Assembly (NCBI GenBank): GCA_021442155.1 | Contig: CM038216.1 | Coordinates: 153,227,009-153,291,008, forward strand | Direction: 5' to 3' | DNA from: Cymbidium sinense | Lineage: Eukaryota > Streptophyta > Magnoliopsida > Asparagales > Orchidaceae | DNA length: 64,000 nucleotides | Part shown: in pieces, positions 12,500-25,875 of the stretch | Numbering within the stretch: the first letter of the stretch is position 1 | Layout: every line of letters starts with the position of its first letter | The notes under the pieces: model-generated | The model's input: the letters and a program-made list of their open reading frames with translations, nothing else | Databases searched by the model: none | What the model was told of the DNA's origin: nothing | Program-made: the position numbers and the translations under genes

Positions 12500-15160
12500 T
12501 CTCACATTGAAATGTCCACTCAATCTTTTCACACTCCTCAATACTTGGCGAGCTGCATTCATGTGCCTTTGAAATGAACTAGTTCAATTCAGCAATTCTC
12601 CCAGAGAGTTGTTGTACCTCTTTAGTTATTCTTGGCAAAGGCATGTCGAATATAGATTTGACCTTATTAAGATTTACTTTTATACCTTCAAAAGTGACAT
12701 AAGTCCTAAGAACTTGACTCATCCAACCTTAAATGTGCATTCCAAGGTGTTGAGGTGCATATATACCTCTTCAAAGTAATAGAGGTCTCCTTCAAATCTT
12801 TTTAACTAGCAAGTTGTCTATGTAGAACTCTACATTTCTTCATTTTTGTTCTTTGACTATCATTCTTAGGTAAGTAGCTCATGCATTTATTAGTCCTAAG
12901 GGCATTACTTTGTAGCACTATAACCATTCTCCAATGATGAAGGATGTTTTGTCTATGCTGATGTGATGCATTTGGATTTGATGGTACCCTAAGAAGGCAT
13001 CCAAAAAGTTCATTATTGGGTTAACCACTGTCTAGTCGACCAGTGCATCTATCTAGGAAGCAGGAACCCATCCTTAGTACAAGTTCAGCTCAAATTGATA
13101 AGTCCACACACATTCTCCACTTGCCATTAGACTTTTGTACCATGACTATATTGGATATCCATTCTAGGTATTAGACTTCTCTGATGAAGTCGGCATCAAG
13201 TAACATGGCGACTTCTTTTTTGATCATTTTGTTAAGCAAAGCTATTATTTTTCTCATCTTCTGTTTTACAAACTAAGCATCATTTCTGATGTTGAGCATG
13301 TGCCAAGCAATGTTAATATCAATACCCAGCATCTCAGTTGTTATCCATGCAAATACATATATGCCCTCTTAAAATGCTTAAATAAGGGCTTCTTTATGTT
13401 TATTATAAAAGGTCGAGCTAACTCTTAGCACTCGCTCCAAATCTTTAGTAGTTGGCACTTCCTCAATTATTTTTTTTTTTGGTGATTTCTACTCCAATGC
13501 ATGTGATTTTTAATTGTAGCACTTCTTCTACCTTATGCGAGTTAGTGGCTACTCACAGGTAGTAAATCTTGGATTAACTTAAGTTTCCCTGGATTGTGAT
13601 TTCTTCTCCTTCTGCCAAGAACTTAACTACCACGTGATAAGTTGATATTACTACTTTAAAGGTGCTAAGTAGTGGTTGGCCAAAAATAACATTGTATGGG
13701 GCAAGTGTTCCTACAATTATGAAGTTGGGCATTGCTATAAAATATTTTCTCTTTCTCTTCAAGTTACTAAGAGAGTGATAATTCCTTATATCTCTCTTCT
13801 TTCACCAAAAAATACATAGAGGGGACCTCTCATCAAGGCAAGTTTTGAACTCGCTAAGTTTATCTTGTCTAGCACAAATTTAAATATAATAATGACTAAG
13901 ATCCTTGTTTCGATCATAATACTCTATAGCTAATAGTTGGTGATTAATGCCATGATGATTATTGCATCATTATAGGGGTTGCCACCTGTTGGTTGGTCTT
14001 TCTCTAAGAAATAGATAGGGTTTGTACTCGGCACCCTAGCCATGACAGGCAAGTTAACTTCTCCTAATTGTAGTAGCTTGAGACTTGCATGTTTTGATGA
14101 ATCCTCATCTCCACTGAAGATGGCATGTACTCCAACAATGTGAATCGCATAAGTTAGAGAAAGCTCATTACTTTGCTCCTTTTTGGGCTTCTCATAAAAT
14201 ACTTTAACTTTCTTGCTTTTATGAGTTCCTCTACCAAACTTCTTAGATGTCGACAATCCTTGGTGTTGTGCTTATGGTTGCAATGATAGGTGTAATACCT
14301 AAATTGATCGAAAACTCCATTAGCCTTCACAAGTGGTGGTCACTAGAAGTATTCCCTATCTTGAATGGCATCTACTAACTCAGCCATTGACACCCTCAAA
14401 GGTGTGACTATAGTCAGTTGTAAATGCTTGCCATGTTCGTGGCGAGTTTGTGGATTTTTAAACTCATGTTTATGCATTGGCAATTCTTCCTATCGAACAT
14501 TTCGTCTTCTCACTTTATCTTATATGTGGACTCTAAACCTATCATTTGAGAATCTCTCCAAGGATGACCACTTCATCGAGTCCCTTCTATGAGTTATCAT
14601 GGATGACTGGAAGACCTCGTTGTAATCTTCTATATTCATATGGTTATTTGCCAACTCTAATAGCTCAACTAGTGTTTTGGGATATTGAATCCCAAGAGCG
14701 TATTTGAATAGACATTCTTTGATGCCCTACGTGAGTGTTGCCTCTAAACCCTTTACCTCTAACATTTTCCTTTAAAAGCAAGTAATAAAATTCCTAAGAG
14801 ATTCACCTAGCTCTTGTATCATTTGTAGAAGAAAATATAAACTCTTCAAGGATTTATGGGTATTAACAAATTATGTGAGGAACCTTTTGTTAAAGTTACG
14901 AAAGAAGCAATGACTCCACCAATAGAGGCAAGAACCATCTAAGGGCTGACTTCTTAAAAGTGGTAAAGAACAGCCATCACTTCATTATGTCATCCAAGTA
15001 TAATAGCAATGTAGTGGATTTAAAATATAATATATGGTCGTAAGCCTCTATTTAGAGAAGGTGTTAATGTGAGTAGTATTGGCTCATCTTTTGGTGACTT
15101 CCTCCTCATTCGCTTGATAGGACTCATCTTTAATGTTGCTCATCCTAAATAATTCTCCTC
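12500..15160 (-). mobile_element. Decayed Ty3/gypsy retrotransposon (gag-pol)
   Basis: Read on the minus strand. Gag text IQELGESLRNFIT and LGIQYPKTLVELLELANNH lies at 14.83-14.64 kb, and a CCHC-like zinc knuckle (YHCNHKHNTKDC) near 14.27 kb. Protease-side PYNVIFGQPLLSTFKVVIST is at 13.7-13.63 kb. RT follows, with QKSNGKWRMCVDL (near 13.13 kb), NFLDAFLGYHQIQMHH (near 12.98 kb), CYKVMPLGLINA (near 12.9 kb) and FYIDNLLVK (near 12.82 kb), where the catalytic YxDD is YIDN. The motif set is that of Tat/Athila-type gypsy elements. Numerous stops; no LTR pair identified. Confidence 0.85.
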
Positions 15161-15169
15161 TATGGTATC

Positions 15170-15239
15170 AAGTTCAGCAAGTCACCAAACTAAGTATTGA
15201 ATTCAAGTTCAACAAGTCGCCAAACTAAGTGTTGAGGCC
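15170..15239. repeat. 35-bp tandem duplication
   Basis: Two adjacent copies beginning aagttcagcaagtcaccaaa and aagttcaacaagtcgccaaa, period 35, with a few substitutions. It lies at the 5' side of the gypsy relic. Confidence 0.85.
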
Positions 15240-16480
15240 CTTATGCCACCTAATATTTTTTTACACATAAAATTTATGATTAATTGCTCAATCAAATCAT
15301 AATTATTTACACAAATACAGGTAATGCATCAATATCAATGAATATGTATTTTGATGAGTAAAATAAATTCATTGCAATATATAAGAATTTTATTAGTATA
15401 AAATAGTAATAGAATTTCTAGGATCTAACAGTGTACTAAATTCAGTGTGCATAAATTACAAAATATTACAACAAATAATCTTTAAAACACTAGTAAGAAA
15501 GTCTCAATTAAAATAAATCTTATAAAATGTTTAAAAAATTTCAAATAAATATCAAAATTTTATAAAAAAAATTTAATTTTTTTAAAAACCTAAGTAGGGT
15601 AACAGTAACTTACCTCAAGATGATCGATTTTCCCAATTGGTTTGATAGACTAAATCTACTCTAAGATCCTAAAATGGCATTCTCTCTCTTCCTCCTCTCT
15701 TTTTCTCTCTCTTTCTCTATATACGGCTTAGAACCAAAAAGAGTAAATAAGTTTTGGCAAAATAAAACTATATGGTGAATTTGGATATTAATGAATAAAT
15801 ATTATTTTTTTATTTAATATAATAAAAGGATATAAATATAATTATTAGAATTATTTTATTTTTATTATAACCCTTGATATATACTTATTTATTTCTCATA
15901 ATTTCAAAAATTATAAAAAATATTTAATATATACTAAAATACTTTGTTAAAATTGATTTGTAAATCGAATGTGAGATTGCCCGAGAAGATCTATTTGTAC
16001 ATATACATGCAAATTTCTTGAAAAAATCAAATTAAATTAATACATTTATCTTTTCATATATATAATACTCATAAAATTTTGAGAAAATATTTATAAAATA
16101 GAGTGTCAATTATCTTATAATGTGATAAAGGTAATTAAAAAATCAAACTATGAGTTCAAAAAAATATATTTGAATATCATAGACCATTTCTATTTTAACA
16201 ATATTTCAAGAAAGTCATACATTTTTCTTATAAAATATTTTTGTATAATTATTCAAAGCTTAAACTTGTTTGGACAAATACTTTGAGAGATGTTGTAAAG
16301 AGCCATATTAATTTGACATGCATGTATAAAAGTAAACTCAAAGTAAATAAGTATTCAAGGATATTATAGAAATTTTGTAAAACAAAACTGTACCTATGAG
16401 TATTACAGTTTAAGTGTTAGATATGAAAATTTATAAGAATTATATGCTATGTATGTAAATGTCCCTTACCTATTTAGGAG
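15240..16480. other. AT-rich interval, no gene
   Basis: No recognisable coding sequence. 16388-16470 resembles one arm of the MITE at 10.6-10.8 kb (gttagatatg ... gctatgtatgtaaatgtccc). Confidence 0.4.
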
Positions 16481-16484
16481 AGTT

Positions 16485-16995
16485 TTACAAAGTTTGGCTT
16501 TGATCAATTGGGTTGAATTGATTAAATTAGTTATGATGGATAAATTTGGATAAAGTATGGTTAGTGGACCAATTGGCCTATTAGAGCGCTAATTAGGGTC
16601 AAGTCATATATGATTCTCTTATCAGATCTTTTCAAAGGCACTAAGGATAATCAATTCAATCAATTAGATAAAATTAGTCCTATAGGTCAAATAAGCTCAT
16701 TTACGTCTTATTGAGTTAACTAGACCATTCAAGTTAAACCAAAAATTTGTTTAACTTTGTTAAATTAGTTCCAATCTATTAAAACTTATTCAAAGAGATT
16801 GTAAAATTGAATTTGTCAAAATGTAGAGTGTAGCTTCATATTAACCTAATTTTACCTTATGTATAAATTCATATTAACCTAATTTGACCTTATTTGATCA
16901 TGATTGAATTCAAACGAGTACGATTTACTATAACTGTAAGTAATGATATATTCGCTTATGATCTAGTATTTTAAACCTATAAAAATTATTTATCC
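16485..16995 (+). repeat. Dispersed repeat, copy A
   Basis: Aligns by eye in the same orientation with 63556-64000. Shared landmarks in order are tggaccaattggc, ataagataaaatt/ttagataaaatt, gtcaaataagctcattta, gttaactag, ttcaaagag, attaacctaat and tagtattttaaa. No coding potential. It could be part of a Ty3/gypsy LTR, since decayed gypsy pol follows at 18-20 kb. Confidence 0.7.
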
Positions 16996-16999
16996 AATT

Positions 17000-19400
17000 G
17001 ATTTAAAGTATTAGGGCTAAGTTGAATACAAGTTTAACCTTGTTCCACAAATTAAAGTTAAAGAACCTCATTTCCAATTATCATGCATAATAATATAATT
17101 CAATCAATGAAGGAGGGATGGAATGCTTAAATGGCCAATTGAGACATTTGGATCAATTAGGGCTAAGCAAAAAAAATATTTATCATTGATAAGAAAAATA
17201 CAATATGGAATTAAATAATTAAAAAGATTCCTCTTTTGATCTTTAGTTTAAGTTAAGAGGTAAAATAATTTTTTCTAGCTATGATAGGTTAAGGAATGAC
17301 TACAAATGAACCAAGTAATGAAATTTGAGATTAAATTGATAAAAAAATTGAAAAGGATTAGAGTTCAAATGAAGGGTATTAATTAAATCAAGTTTAAAAT
17401 ATTTATGTTTAGAATGGAAAGCCTAATTTAAATATAAAATAATTATTTTGAAGCACCAAGGTAAATACAATGTTAACAACTTTTATGCTAATAAAGAACC
17501 CTTGATATAAATAAAAAATTTTAGGACTTGGAAAAAAAATAAATAAAATCGATACCTTATATATCTGAGTTTTTTTTAAATGGACACAACCAATAGGTTC
17601 ATGATTGAATACCTTTTAATTTGTAAAATAGCAAAGAGTATTAATAATTAATCTCCTCTAGTGGATTCACATATGAGAACCCACCACTTACTAATAAACC
17701 ACTCAATCTTTTAAACATGCATTATCAAATCAAGTTATCCTTGTGATTGTTAATTTAGTTAATAGGGCTCAACTTATTTTGGATAGGTTCAAAACTTCAT
17801 ACTAAATGTAGTATGATCTTTACAAGATAGGACCTAATCACCAACCCCCTTAATATGCCATAGAGGTGTATTAATCTAGAGAACCTTTTGATCTAAGTGT
17901 AAACTAAAATATTAATAATTGCACTTTAAACCCATTTATCAATACTAAATAACCATAGAAAGAAGTAGCTCGTGTTATGATCTAATATATTAATGAAAGT
18001 GAAAAAGCTAGTTCCTTAATTCTCTAACCACAACTTTTGAGACTAAATGAAAATTTCTAAAATTGACCTCTATGTTTTAGAGTTAATGAAATGTTTATCA
18101 GAATCTTGGAGTTAATCTATTTTTGTTTAGTCTACCCTTAATATTCTTTCAAACTAGAAAATATATGACCAAAAAGCTCAAGGGAGAAACCTTGGTATTA
18201 CATTTTTTTCACTGATATCAATTTTCTATTGGGTGATAAAAACTAAAATTTGAACACAATTCATAAGACCAAATTGTAAACTTAAAATAAGTGATTAAAA
18301 TTCTTAAAATTAAATTTAAATTTAATCTCTATTTTCAATGGTGATTAAGATAATATGATCTCAAACTAGCATATCTGATGGGAATATCTATTGTCAAAGT
18401 TAAGATATACTTCATTAAAATTGATGGATTTAACTACTAAAAATATTTCTAATAAAAATCATTTTAAGAAAAAAATTTATCTAGAGAGCAAATGGAGTTA
18501 GCTTATCAAAGATCCCATAAATAATTTGTATCAAAATACTTTATCAAGGTGATAGGCAAAATTAACTTGTTAAAGCTCTCCTAAAATTAAATTTATTTGA
18601 TAAGGTGCATTATAGACCAATTATTATAGTTATGATTAAGGGATAACTTCTTTTTTTATCATTTCTTTATGTCATATTCCATCATACACGAATTACATTT
18701 AGAAACCTTTCATGTGAGTTAATTGAACTTCAAAATAGAACAATATTTAATTAGAGAGATATAAGAACCATATTTGGTTTGATGTACTCTCTATGGATAT
18801 TTGTCACATACAATTAAGAATATTTTGATTATTTGATATAAGTATTATACACTATAGAAAAGAGAATAGTTATGAATTTAAATATATTAGCAATACTATC
18901 AAATTATATCTTATGAATATCATTAATAAAACTAACCCTCCTCCTCATAAACCTACTTTAGGTATTTAACCTATACATTAATGATAGAAAAATTCAAGAA
19001 TTATTTGATTAAGATTAGACTATGTACTGCTAAAAATTACTAGCATGATGTTAATCATAATATTATTATGCTTGGTTTAGAGTTAGATGTCACTTTTGAT
19101 ATTTTTAGATTTATAAATTTTTATAAAGACCCTGATATATGTCTTCCCTCTACCTTCATCATATAAAATAGGTTATACTTAATTCTAAGATTTATATACC
19201 TTTCATGGTCTTTGACCTTTTAATTAAATATTCAAATGTTTACCCCAATGATTTATTCTATATAAGGCTATAGATTTAGTTTTAAGGTCATAATTACAAA
19301 ATCTCCCACATTATACAATATACCCATTTGAATATGTTAAATTAGAAGAACCTAGTTATTTTGCTCCTTAAGAAATACTTCATTCAAAAAAGCCATATAC
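17000..19400. other. AT-rich decayed retroelement DNA
   Basis: No intact frame. It probably belongs to the plus-strand gypsy relic that becomes recognisable from about 19.42 kb. Confidence 0.35.
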
Positions 19401-19419
19401 TATGTCCTATTCCAATTTT

Positions 19420-19770
19420 TTGGCACCTAACAAGGATAGATAATAAAGAATATGCATTAAAAATAAAGCTATCAATAGGATCACCATCAAGCATAGGTTT
19501 CTTATATTTAAACTTAATAATACATTAAATTAAATCTCAAGTGAAACTATTTTGCAAATATTGATTTGAAAAGTGGCTACCCTCAAACAAGGGTTGGACT
19601 TGAGGATGTGTGGAAGGTAGCCTTTAAAATATCAAATGAATTATATGAATACTTATTGATGCCCTTTGGATAATCTAATGTATCAAGTGCATTCATGAGG
19701 ATTATAAATGCTATGTTCATGAAGAAATTAATAGTGTGCTAAATGGATACCACAAGTTTAAACATGTTGA
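19420..19770 (+). mobile_element. Ty3/gypsy reverse transcriptase relic
   Basis: Plus-strand frames give RICIKNKAINRITIKHRF (family pattern WRMCVDSRAINKITVKYRF) from about 19446. In a shifted frame follow IDLKSGYPQTRVGLEDVWK, VAFKISNELYEYLLMPFG and SAFMRIINAMF. At least one frameshift and several stops. The element probably extends both ways (about 18-21.3 kb), but I cannot identify protease or integrase with confidence. Confidence 0.85.
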
Positions 19771-20190
19771 AAAGATAACAAATTATATATCATTTGGCAC
19801 TCACTATGATAATGTTAGCCATAATGGCTAATTGGTGATCCCACTCTCTTTAGGTATTTGATAATGAAACCATTCCTTTAGTTTGTATGCATTGATCAAA
19901 TCATGAAGAAACTCTATAATGGACACCAACATAAGTAATTGGGATTCATTTTTTTCAGGAAACATATAAAAATATATTAATATAAATTCTTATGTCTATT
20001 AAACTATTTTAAATTTAAAATTATTATTAAAATGTGATAATAATTAAATTTTATGGATTGCAACGACCATATTAATAAAAAAACTTAAAAGGGAGTAAAA
20101 GTAAGATATTGTCTTAGTGGTGGTTACTTTGCATGCCTCACAATATCATAACTTCTTTTATTCTACTGAGGTGTTATTTATAATTCTAAA

Positions 20191-20276
<86 letters not shown>
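20191..20276. repeat. (TTA)n microsatellite
   Basis: About 28 uninterrupted ATT/TTA units. The poly-Leu frame across it is an artefact. Confidence 0.95.
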
Positions 20277-21414
20277 GGATGTTATTAACATGTATTTTCA
20301 ATTTCTTGTCAATTTATCCCAATATTTTCTAGTTTACTTTATTTGTCCTTAAGAAATCATAATAAGTTTTGTAATAAACAATGTGACCTATATGAAGACA
20401 TACTCCTCTACATTAAATAGTTATAGAACATTTTTCATTATAGATGAATAATATTTAGATCAAGGTTATGAATGAGTATAATTCAAGTGCATATACTAAA
20501 AAATATTTTGATAGTCTCTAAATTAATGTGGCTTATACAACTACTAACTCCAAGTATTTTAAGTTTAACATTTTGCATTATAGATGAACAATATAGCTCC
20601 TTAGAGTCCTAAGCATGAGAACTCCTTAATGGATATTAGGTGATGGTAGACTTGGTGAGAAATTACTTCTAAAATTTGAGTATAAAGTAATACTCTTTAA
20701 TAATACCTTAATAGTGCCTCCTTCAATTTGGTTATGATTAATTGACATGTAAGCACATCATTATTTTTTTGAAGGGAAATTCCCAACTCAAAGTAACAAT
20801 ATTAATAAGATCTATTTTCCTTTATATGAATTTAAATTTGGGGTTTCAAACTATGGTGGGATTATTTCTTTACAATCTAAATAAAAGTGAAATCAATAGC
20901 TAAAGTTAACATGTTACAATGTGATGAGATATGGATGTTTCAATAGTTATTTTGTTAAAGAGATGAGCTTTATCAATTATAAATGAAAAAGAAACAACTA
21001 CTTCATTGGTCTCCATCATATTAGGGAGTCAAAAGAACCCTTTTAAAGAAACTTTTAGTATGAGAAGTTATTCTTATAACTTGTTTAATAAGTTCATATA
21101 CCATTTTCTTAAACAATCTTCTTATTTGAGTTAACTCCCTCTTAAATATCACTCTCCATTATTCAAACACTTCATTGTATGGTTTTAAATTATTGGCATC
21201 CTTCAAGCTCATTAGACCTTAAATTTTGATTGATTAGTTATCTAAGGTTATACAAGAGCTTTATTGGTAAGTATGGATAATGCCTTATGAAAGGGGGAAA
21301 AGAGAAAAAAAATAAAGTAGAAAGAAGCTCTAACATTTTATTATAGCAATATATATAACTATAAACTAAGATGACCTTATTAATGATGTGTTAAACTCAT
21401 CCCCTATAATATTA

Positions 21415-22095
21415 GTGATATAGCATATGCAGCAACTATAAAAAGGAATGGACTCACCATAAGCAGCCAAATCAAGAAGGAACTTATCAAAAGACAAGGA
21501 CCTAGGACTAGAAGCCAATTAAAGATGTCTAGCTTATATTTATATGTTTATATGTTGAAAGTATTGTGTAGAAAATATGTGATTGTATTATACATCTTGG
21601 AACACTTAAAATTTTGAAAATTTCAAACTCAAATTTTGAATGTCAAAATGATAGAATTTAGGATTTTTAATTTTTAAAATCGTGGAGAATGCTACTTGAA
21701 TTTTTTAAAAATTTATTATTTATAAAATATGTAAATAAGTGATTTCATCTTAGTTTAGCTGGCCACAACTCATTTGTTGTGGTGGTTACACATAACTAAC
21801 CATCTCTCCCTTCTCCACACTGGCCATGGCCCCCCTAATCCCCCTCTCTTTTCTGGCATTTCAATTTTAAAGCATATATTATTAACACTTCATAAGAAGT
21901 TTGTTGCTAGAATTAAAAAAAAAAGATTTTAAGATTATTGTGATGAGGTGTTTTGCTCAACAAAATATCTTGGTGGATGATTTCTCCAATAAGAGAATTT
22001 ATTTGGTGGCATATTTTCTCATGCTAGTCTAATAAGTAGCTCACTTTATTTGATTAGAACATACTTGATTATTATTATAGTAATCTTCTATTATA
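21415..22095 (+). repeat. LTR-like direct repeat, copy 1
   Basis: Pairs with 22885-23575 in the same orientation. Shared landmarks in order: tagcata, gactcac, gaccaagg/gacaagg, gactagaa, ctctcccttct, ctctcttt, cataagaagt/ataaatagct, tggcata.tttctcatgct and ttgattatta. By eye the copies are strongly diverged (roughly two thirds identical). The length fits a retrotransposon LTR. Confidence 0.7.
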
Positions 22096-22884
22096 TCCTT
22101 TTAACACACCTATAACCATTTCCATTTCATTCCACCCTAACTTCTTCAAAACTCCATATGGAGTTGTTGGATAAACACAAGAAATTCTAGACCTAGTCAT
22201 TTTATATCATTAGTTACATTACCTTATATTTCATTGGATCTTACCAAATGCTCTAGAATAATGTTATAATTATTTCTCTAGCCAATACAAGTGTTTATTC
22301 TATTTTATTTTTTTCATTAACTCATCCACCAAAACCCTTAAATGCTAAAAGCTCTTAGGTTTTGCCTTGTTTAAACCATAGCCAACCACTCCTACTTCTA
22401 TCATTCCATAACACAAATTCTACCTTTAATCCATAAATATTGAAAAAAAATTAATTCCTTAATATCAGCCACCTAAAACACTTGAAAATATTAGATAATC
22501 TCTAAGAATATGATTCCTTAAATGAGACACTTTCACAAGGAATTTTTTTAAATTGCATTAGGTAATATATTTTAAGCTTTTTTCTTTTAATGATGTGTGT
22601 CTTCATTTTAGAAAATATGCATAATTTTATGTTCTAGAAATTTTATATTAAGTATGTAATTCTTTTAATAGTTTCCACTACAAACTAACATTGCCATTAC
22701 CTTAACTTACTATTCGAATTCTACTTGATTTTTAATTTTAGTGAGTTTATAAGTTTCACTAAATAAATTATGATTTTTTATATCTAAATTAAATCATCAA
22801 TATATTTATATAAGAAAATTGCACTACTTCTTGTAAGAGATTATTTAGATATTAACTATTTAGAGAATAGTTTTTTGGGGTGTA

Positions 22885-23575
22885 GAGAAAATGATATAGC
22901 ATAGGAAGCATCTATAAGAAGGACTAAACTCACAACAAGAAGCTAAATTAAGAAAGAAGTTGTTCAAAGACCAAGGTCTATGACTAGAAACCATTGAATA
23001 TATCAAATAAATATTTTTATTTTATATGATTATAATGTTATATAAGAACTATATGCTACTAATTTATAATTTTTAAAATATTTAAAAGTTAAACATTATG
23101 AAATGCAAATTTTAAAATTTTATTTTTAAAAGTTAAATTTTTAAAAAAATTATAATAAAATGACATTTAATTTTATTAAAAACTAATTATTTAATTTAAA
23201 AAAATTTAAATAATCAATTGAATATTGGTTAGTCGTCCATTACTCATTTGAAGTGATGTTTCCTCATATGTAACCACCTCTCCCTTCTTCACTACCCATC
23301 TTGGCTTGGCTAATCTTGCTCTCTTTCTCTTATGTTTAAATTTTAAAATATTATAAGACTTTATAAATAGCTTATTACTGAAAGAAAGGAAAGATTTTAA
23401 TGTTTTTCTGATAGAAATCTTAGTGTCTTTTCTAAGATAATAAGCTTATGGCTAATTTCTTTAAGAGGAGATTTTGCTTTGTGGCATACTTTCTCATGCT
23501 GCATTAGAGAGTATCTTACTTTCTTTGGTTAAACCATATTTGATTATTACTATGGTGATTATCTGTGATACCTGT
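22885..23575 (+). repeat. LTR-like direct repeat, copy 2
   Basis: Second copy, 1.47 kb downstream of the first. The 0.8 kb between them has no recognisable coding sequence, so this is either two solo LTRs of one family or an internally deleted element. Confidence 0.7.
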
Positions 23576-23579
23576 TAGA

Positions 23580-24195
23580 ACAAATAATCTAAATTACGAA
23601 CAATAAGGTTATTTGAAATCACTTTTTATTTTAGTTTAAAAAATAATAATTTGGCTTGGGGTCTTTAGCTTATTTTTTTAACAAATAAACCTAATTTTGA
23701 TAATAGTCAAACTAATTTTTACATTTTAAGTATTTTTTTCTATATTAAAAATAAAAATCACTATGATCACCACTTGTTATTAATGATCACCATCATTATA
23801 ATCAATGACTTCTGTCATCACCATAGTCACCATCTTAAAACAATCAAAATAAAAATAATATTTTTTTTTAAATACCAAACATCTTATTTCATAGCAAAGC
23901 ATTAATAAAATAATATATAATATATAATATAAAATAAGTATTGACTCTAAATGGCCCATAAGAAATAATTGTAATATTTAATTAGCGACAAAACATTTCT
24001 AAAGGAAATGGTTTTTTTTTTAACCCTGAATGGCTTGTACTGCGGGATAAGACTTGCTTATTTTGTTAAAAAAATTAAAAATGAGCTCAAATGAGGAATT
24101 ACCTAATAAACAATGAGTCACATCATCCGAATAAATCAATATTTTTGAGTGTATGACTATTTCAACTGTATTCCAACCGTAGACATAACTCACAA
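23580..24195. other. AT-rich interval, no gene
   Basis: Nothing recognised beyond short tri- and tetranucleotide-like runs (ataatatataat). Confidence 0.4.
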
Positions 24196-24206
24196 ATGAC
24201 GTTTGG

Positions 24207-24208
<2 letters not shown>

Positions 24209-24296
<88 letters not shown>
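24209..24296. repeat. (TA)n microsatellite, SINE tail
   Basis: About 44 TA units immediately at the 3' end (minus strand) of the SINE body. Confidence 0.93.
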
Positions 24297-24299
<3 letters not shown>

Positions 24300-24499
24300 G
24301 AATGAGTATTCACCAAGACCTCATACATCTCTGGATGAAGCTATCATGTATAATCTCGAAAACAAGCCATATCATCATCCACACGCGTAGTCACTTACTT
24401 TCTCTCCACCATTACGCATGTGTCTACTCGAAGAGGAATCGAACTCGGTTCTAGAGATTCCTGACTATGCTCACCTATCAACTGAGCTAAGAAACGATA
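24297..24499 (-). mobile_element. tRNA-derived SINE
   Basis: On the minus strand the element begins cgtttcttagctcag. It has a polymerase III box A (tagctcagttgataggtgag, 24489-24470) and box B (gagttcgattcc, 24446-24435), then about 130 bp of unrelated body and the TA tail. A 13-bp near-identical direct repeat TTTG(G/A)TTATATAT flanks it at 24202-24214 and 24500-24512, consistent with a target-site duplication. The acceptor-stem ends do not pair, so it is not a tRNA gene. Confidence 0.8.
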
Positions 24500-24514
24500 T
24501 TTGATTATATATTT

Positions 24515-25870
24515 AAGATTGACATTATGATCAACTTAATAAAGTAGACTGCAATAAAAAAGAGACGGCACGCCACCTTATTTATTTTGATTTAAGAATT
24601 AGAACCAGATTCTTGTGTGGGAGACAATAAAGTAGACTACAACAAATAATGCGCTATTTTTTTTAAAATTAGTACGTCACACTCATTATTATGTTTTATT
24701 TCTTAATTTGCTATAAAGTGTGTTTGAGCTTATGACAGATTGATTAAAAATAAATTTGAGAAATTTAATATACCGAGTTCAAGTGCTCAATCAAATTAAC
24801 AGAATATAAAAATTGCTACAAAGCATGAAATATATATGGCTTATTCTTCTACACTCAGTTTTCCACATTAAAAGCTTCTAATGTATTAGCTTTTATCTCA
24901 AATCCTTAGAGAAACCTAAACAAACATATTGAAGACACCAAATTACAATGAAAATTTTGAACTACAGAAATTAGATGTAAACCTCAATGAATTGACAAAC
25001 CATAAAAATATTTAAATTTTATGATTTTTGATGGTCAGAATAGAAATTCCTGAGTACATCTTTTGTTTTATTTTAAAATTTGTTTTGTATAATGTTGTGT
25101 ACCAACTTTTATTTATAAAAAAAAAACAAATGATAAGGAAAAATTAACTCATTTTAGTGTTTTCATTATATAAGTGCTCACCGTCGGACCTCACGCACCA
25201 CATTGGCCAACCTTACTCATTGCCGCATAGCATGAATAAAATAAATAAATATTATAGTCCTTGGGCGAGGTCACTTGGTCCGAGACCACTTGCTTTAAAA
25301 TCTTGACATAAATAATAAACCTTTTCAGTTTTTTTAAATGAGAAAAAAAAAATCACCGCAAATTTATACAGGTCCTTGAACATACTTTCCATGCACAATA
25401 TTAAGGTTTAAAACACTATTAATAAGAAACTTTCTTTCTTTTTTTTACAGAAATCCATGTTTTTAGTTTTGAGAAAATCCCAACAGCACCCCCTATTAAT
25501 AACATTCGAAAAACAAATAAATCAATGTATTGTGGATCGAATTGTTGAGATATCAAATCTTCCCCTTATTAAAAATCAGAATCACTGCAAACCCGCCTGT
25601 AGAACCCAACAAAAAATTTACCTATGACTTAATTTCTGGTCGTGATTGTTCATAATAAATTGAAATGGCTCTTTTCTATACAAATGCTGGGAGTGCTCTC
25701 ATAAATACAACAGAGCAGCCTCAGAAACAGGCTTCAATGAATTAAAAAAAATACAGTTCTGTTGCTGGGGAATTGAGATCTCTGCATCGGACTCAACTAA
25801 AGGAGATTCTGCAAGTTCACCAGCTAAGGAAAGCACCCAATATTTTGGAATTGCCAAGCAAAGAAACAGA
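24515..25870. other. Downstream flank of BRIZ, no other gene
   Basis: Contains the presumed 3' untranslated region of BRIZ just below 25875, and a slightly GC-richer patch at 25.18-25.32 kb (ctcaccgtcggacctcacgc) resembling a transposon fragment. No convincing coding sequence. Confidence 0.4.
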
Positions 25871-25875
25871 GTGGC

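Noticed and set aside
20117..20332. Poly-Leu membrane-like open frame
   Set aside because: Translation of a (TTA)n microsatellite.
24428..24497. Possible tRNA gene on the minus strand
   Set aside because: Box A and B are present but the two acceptor-stem ends do not pair, and the unit continues into a body with a TA tail and flanking duplication. It is a SINE.
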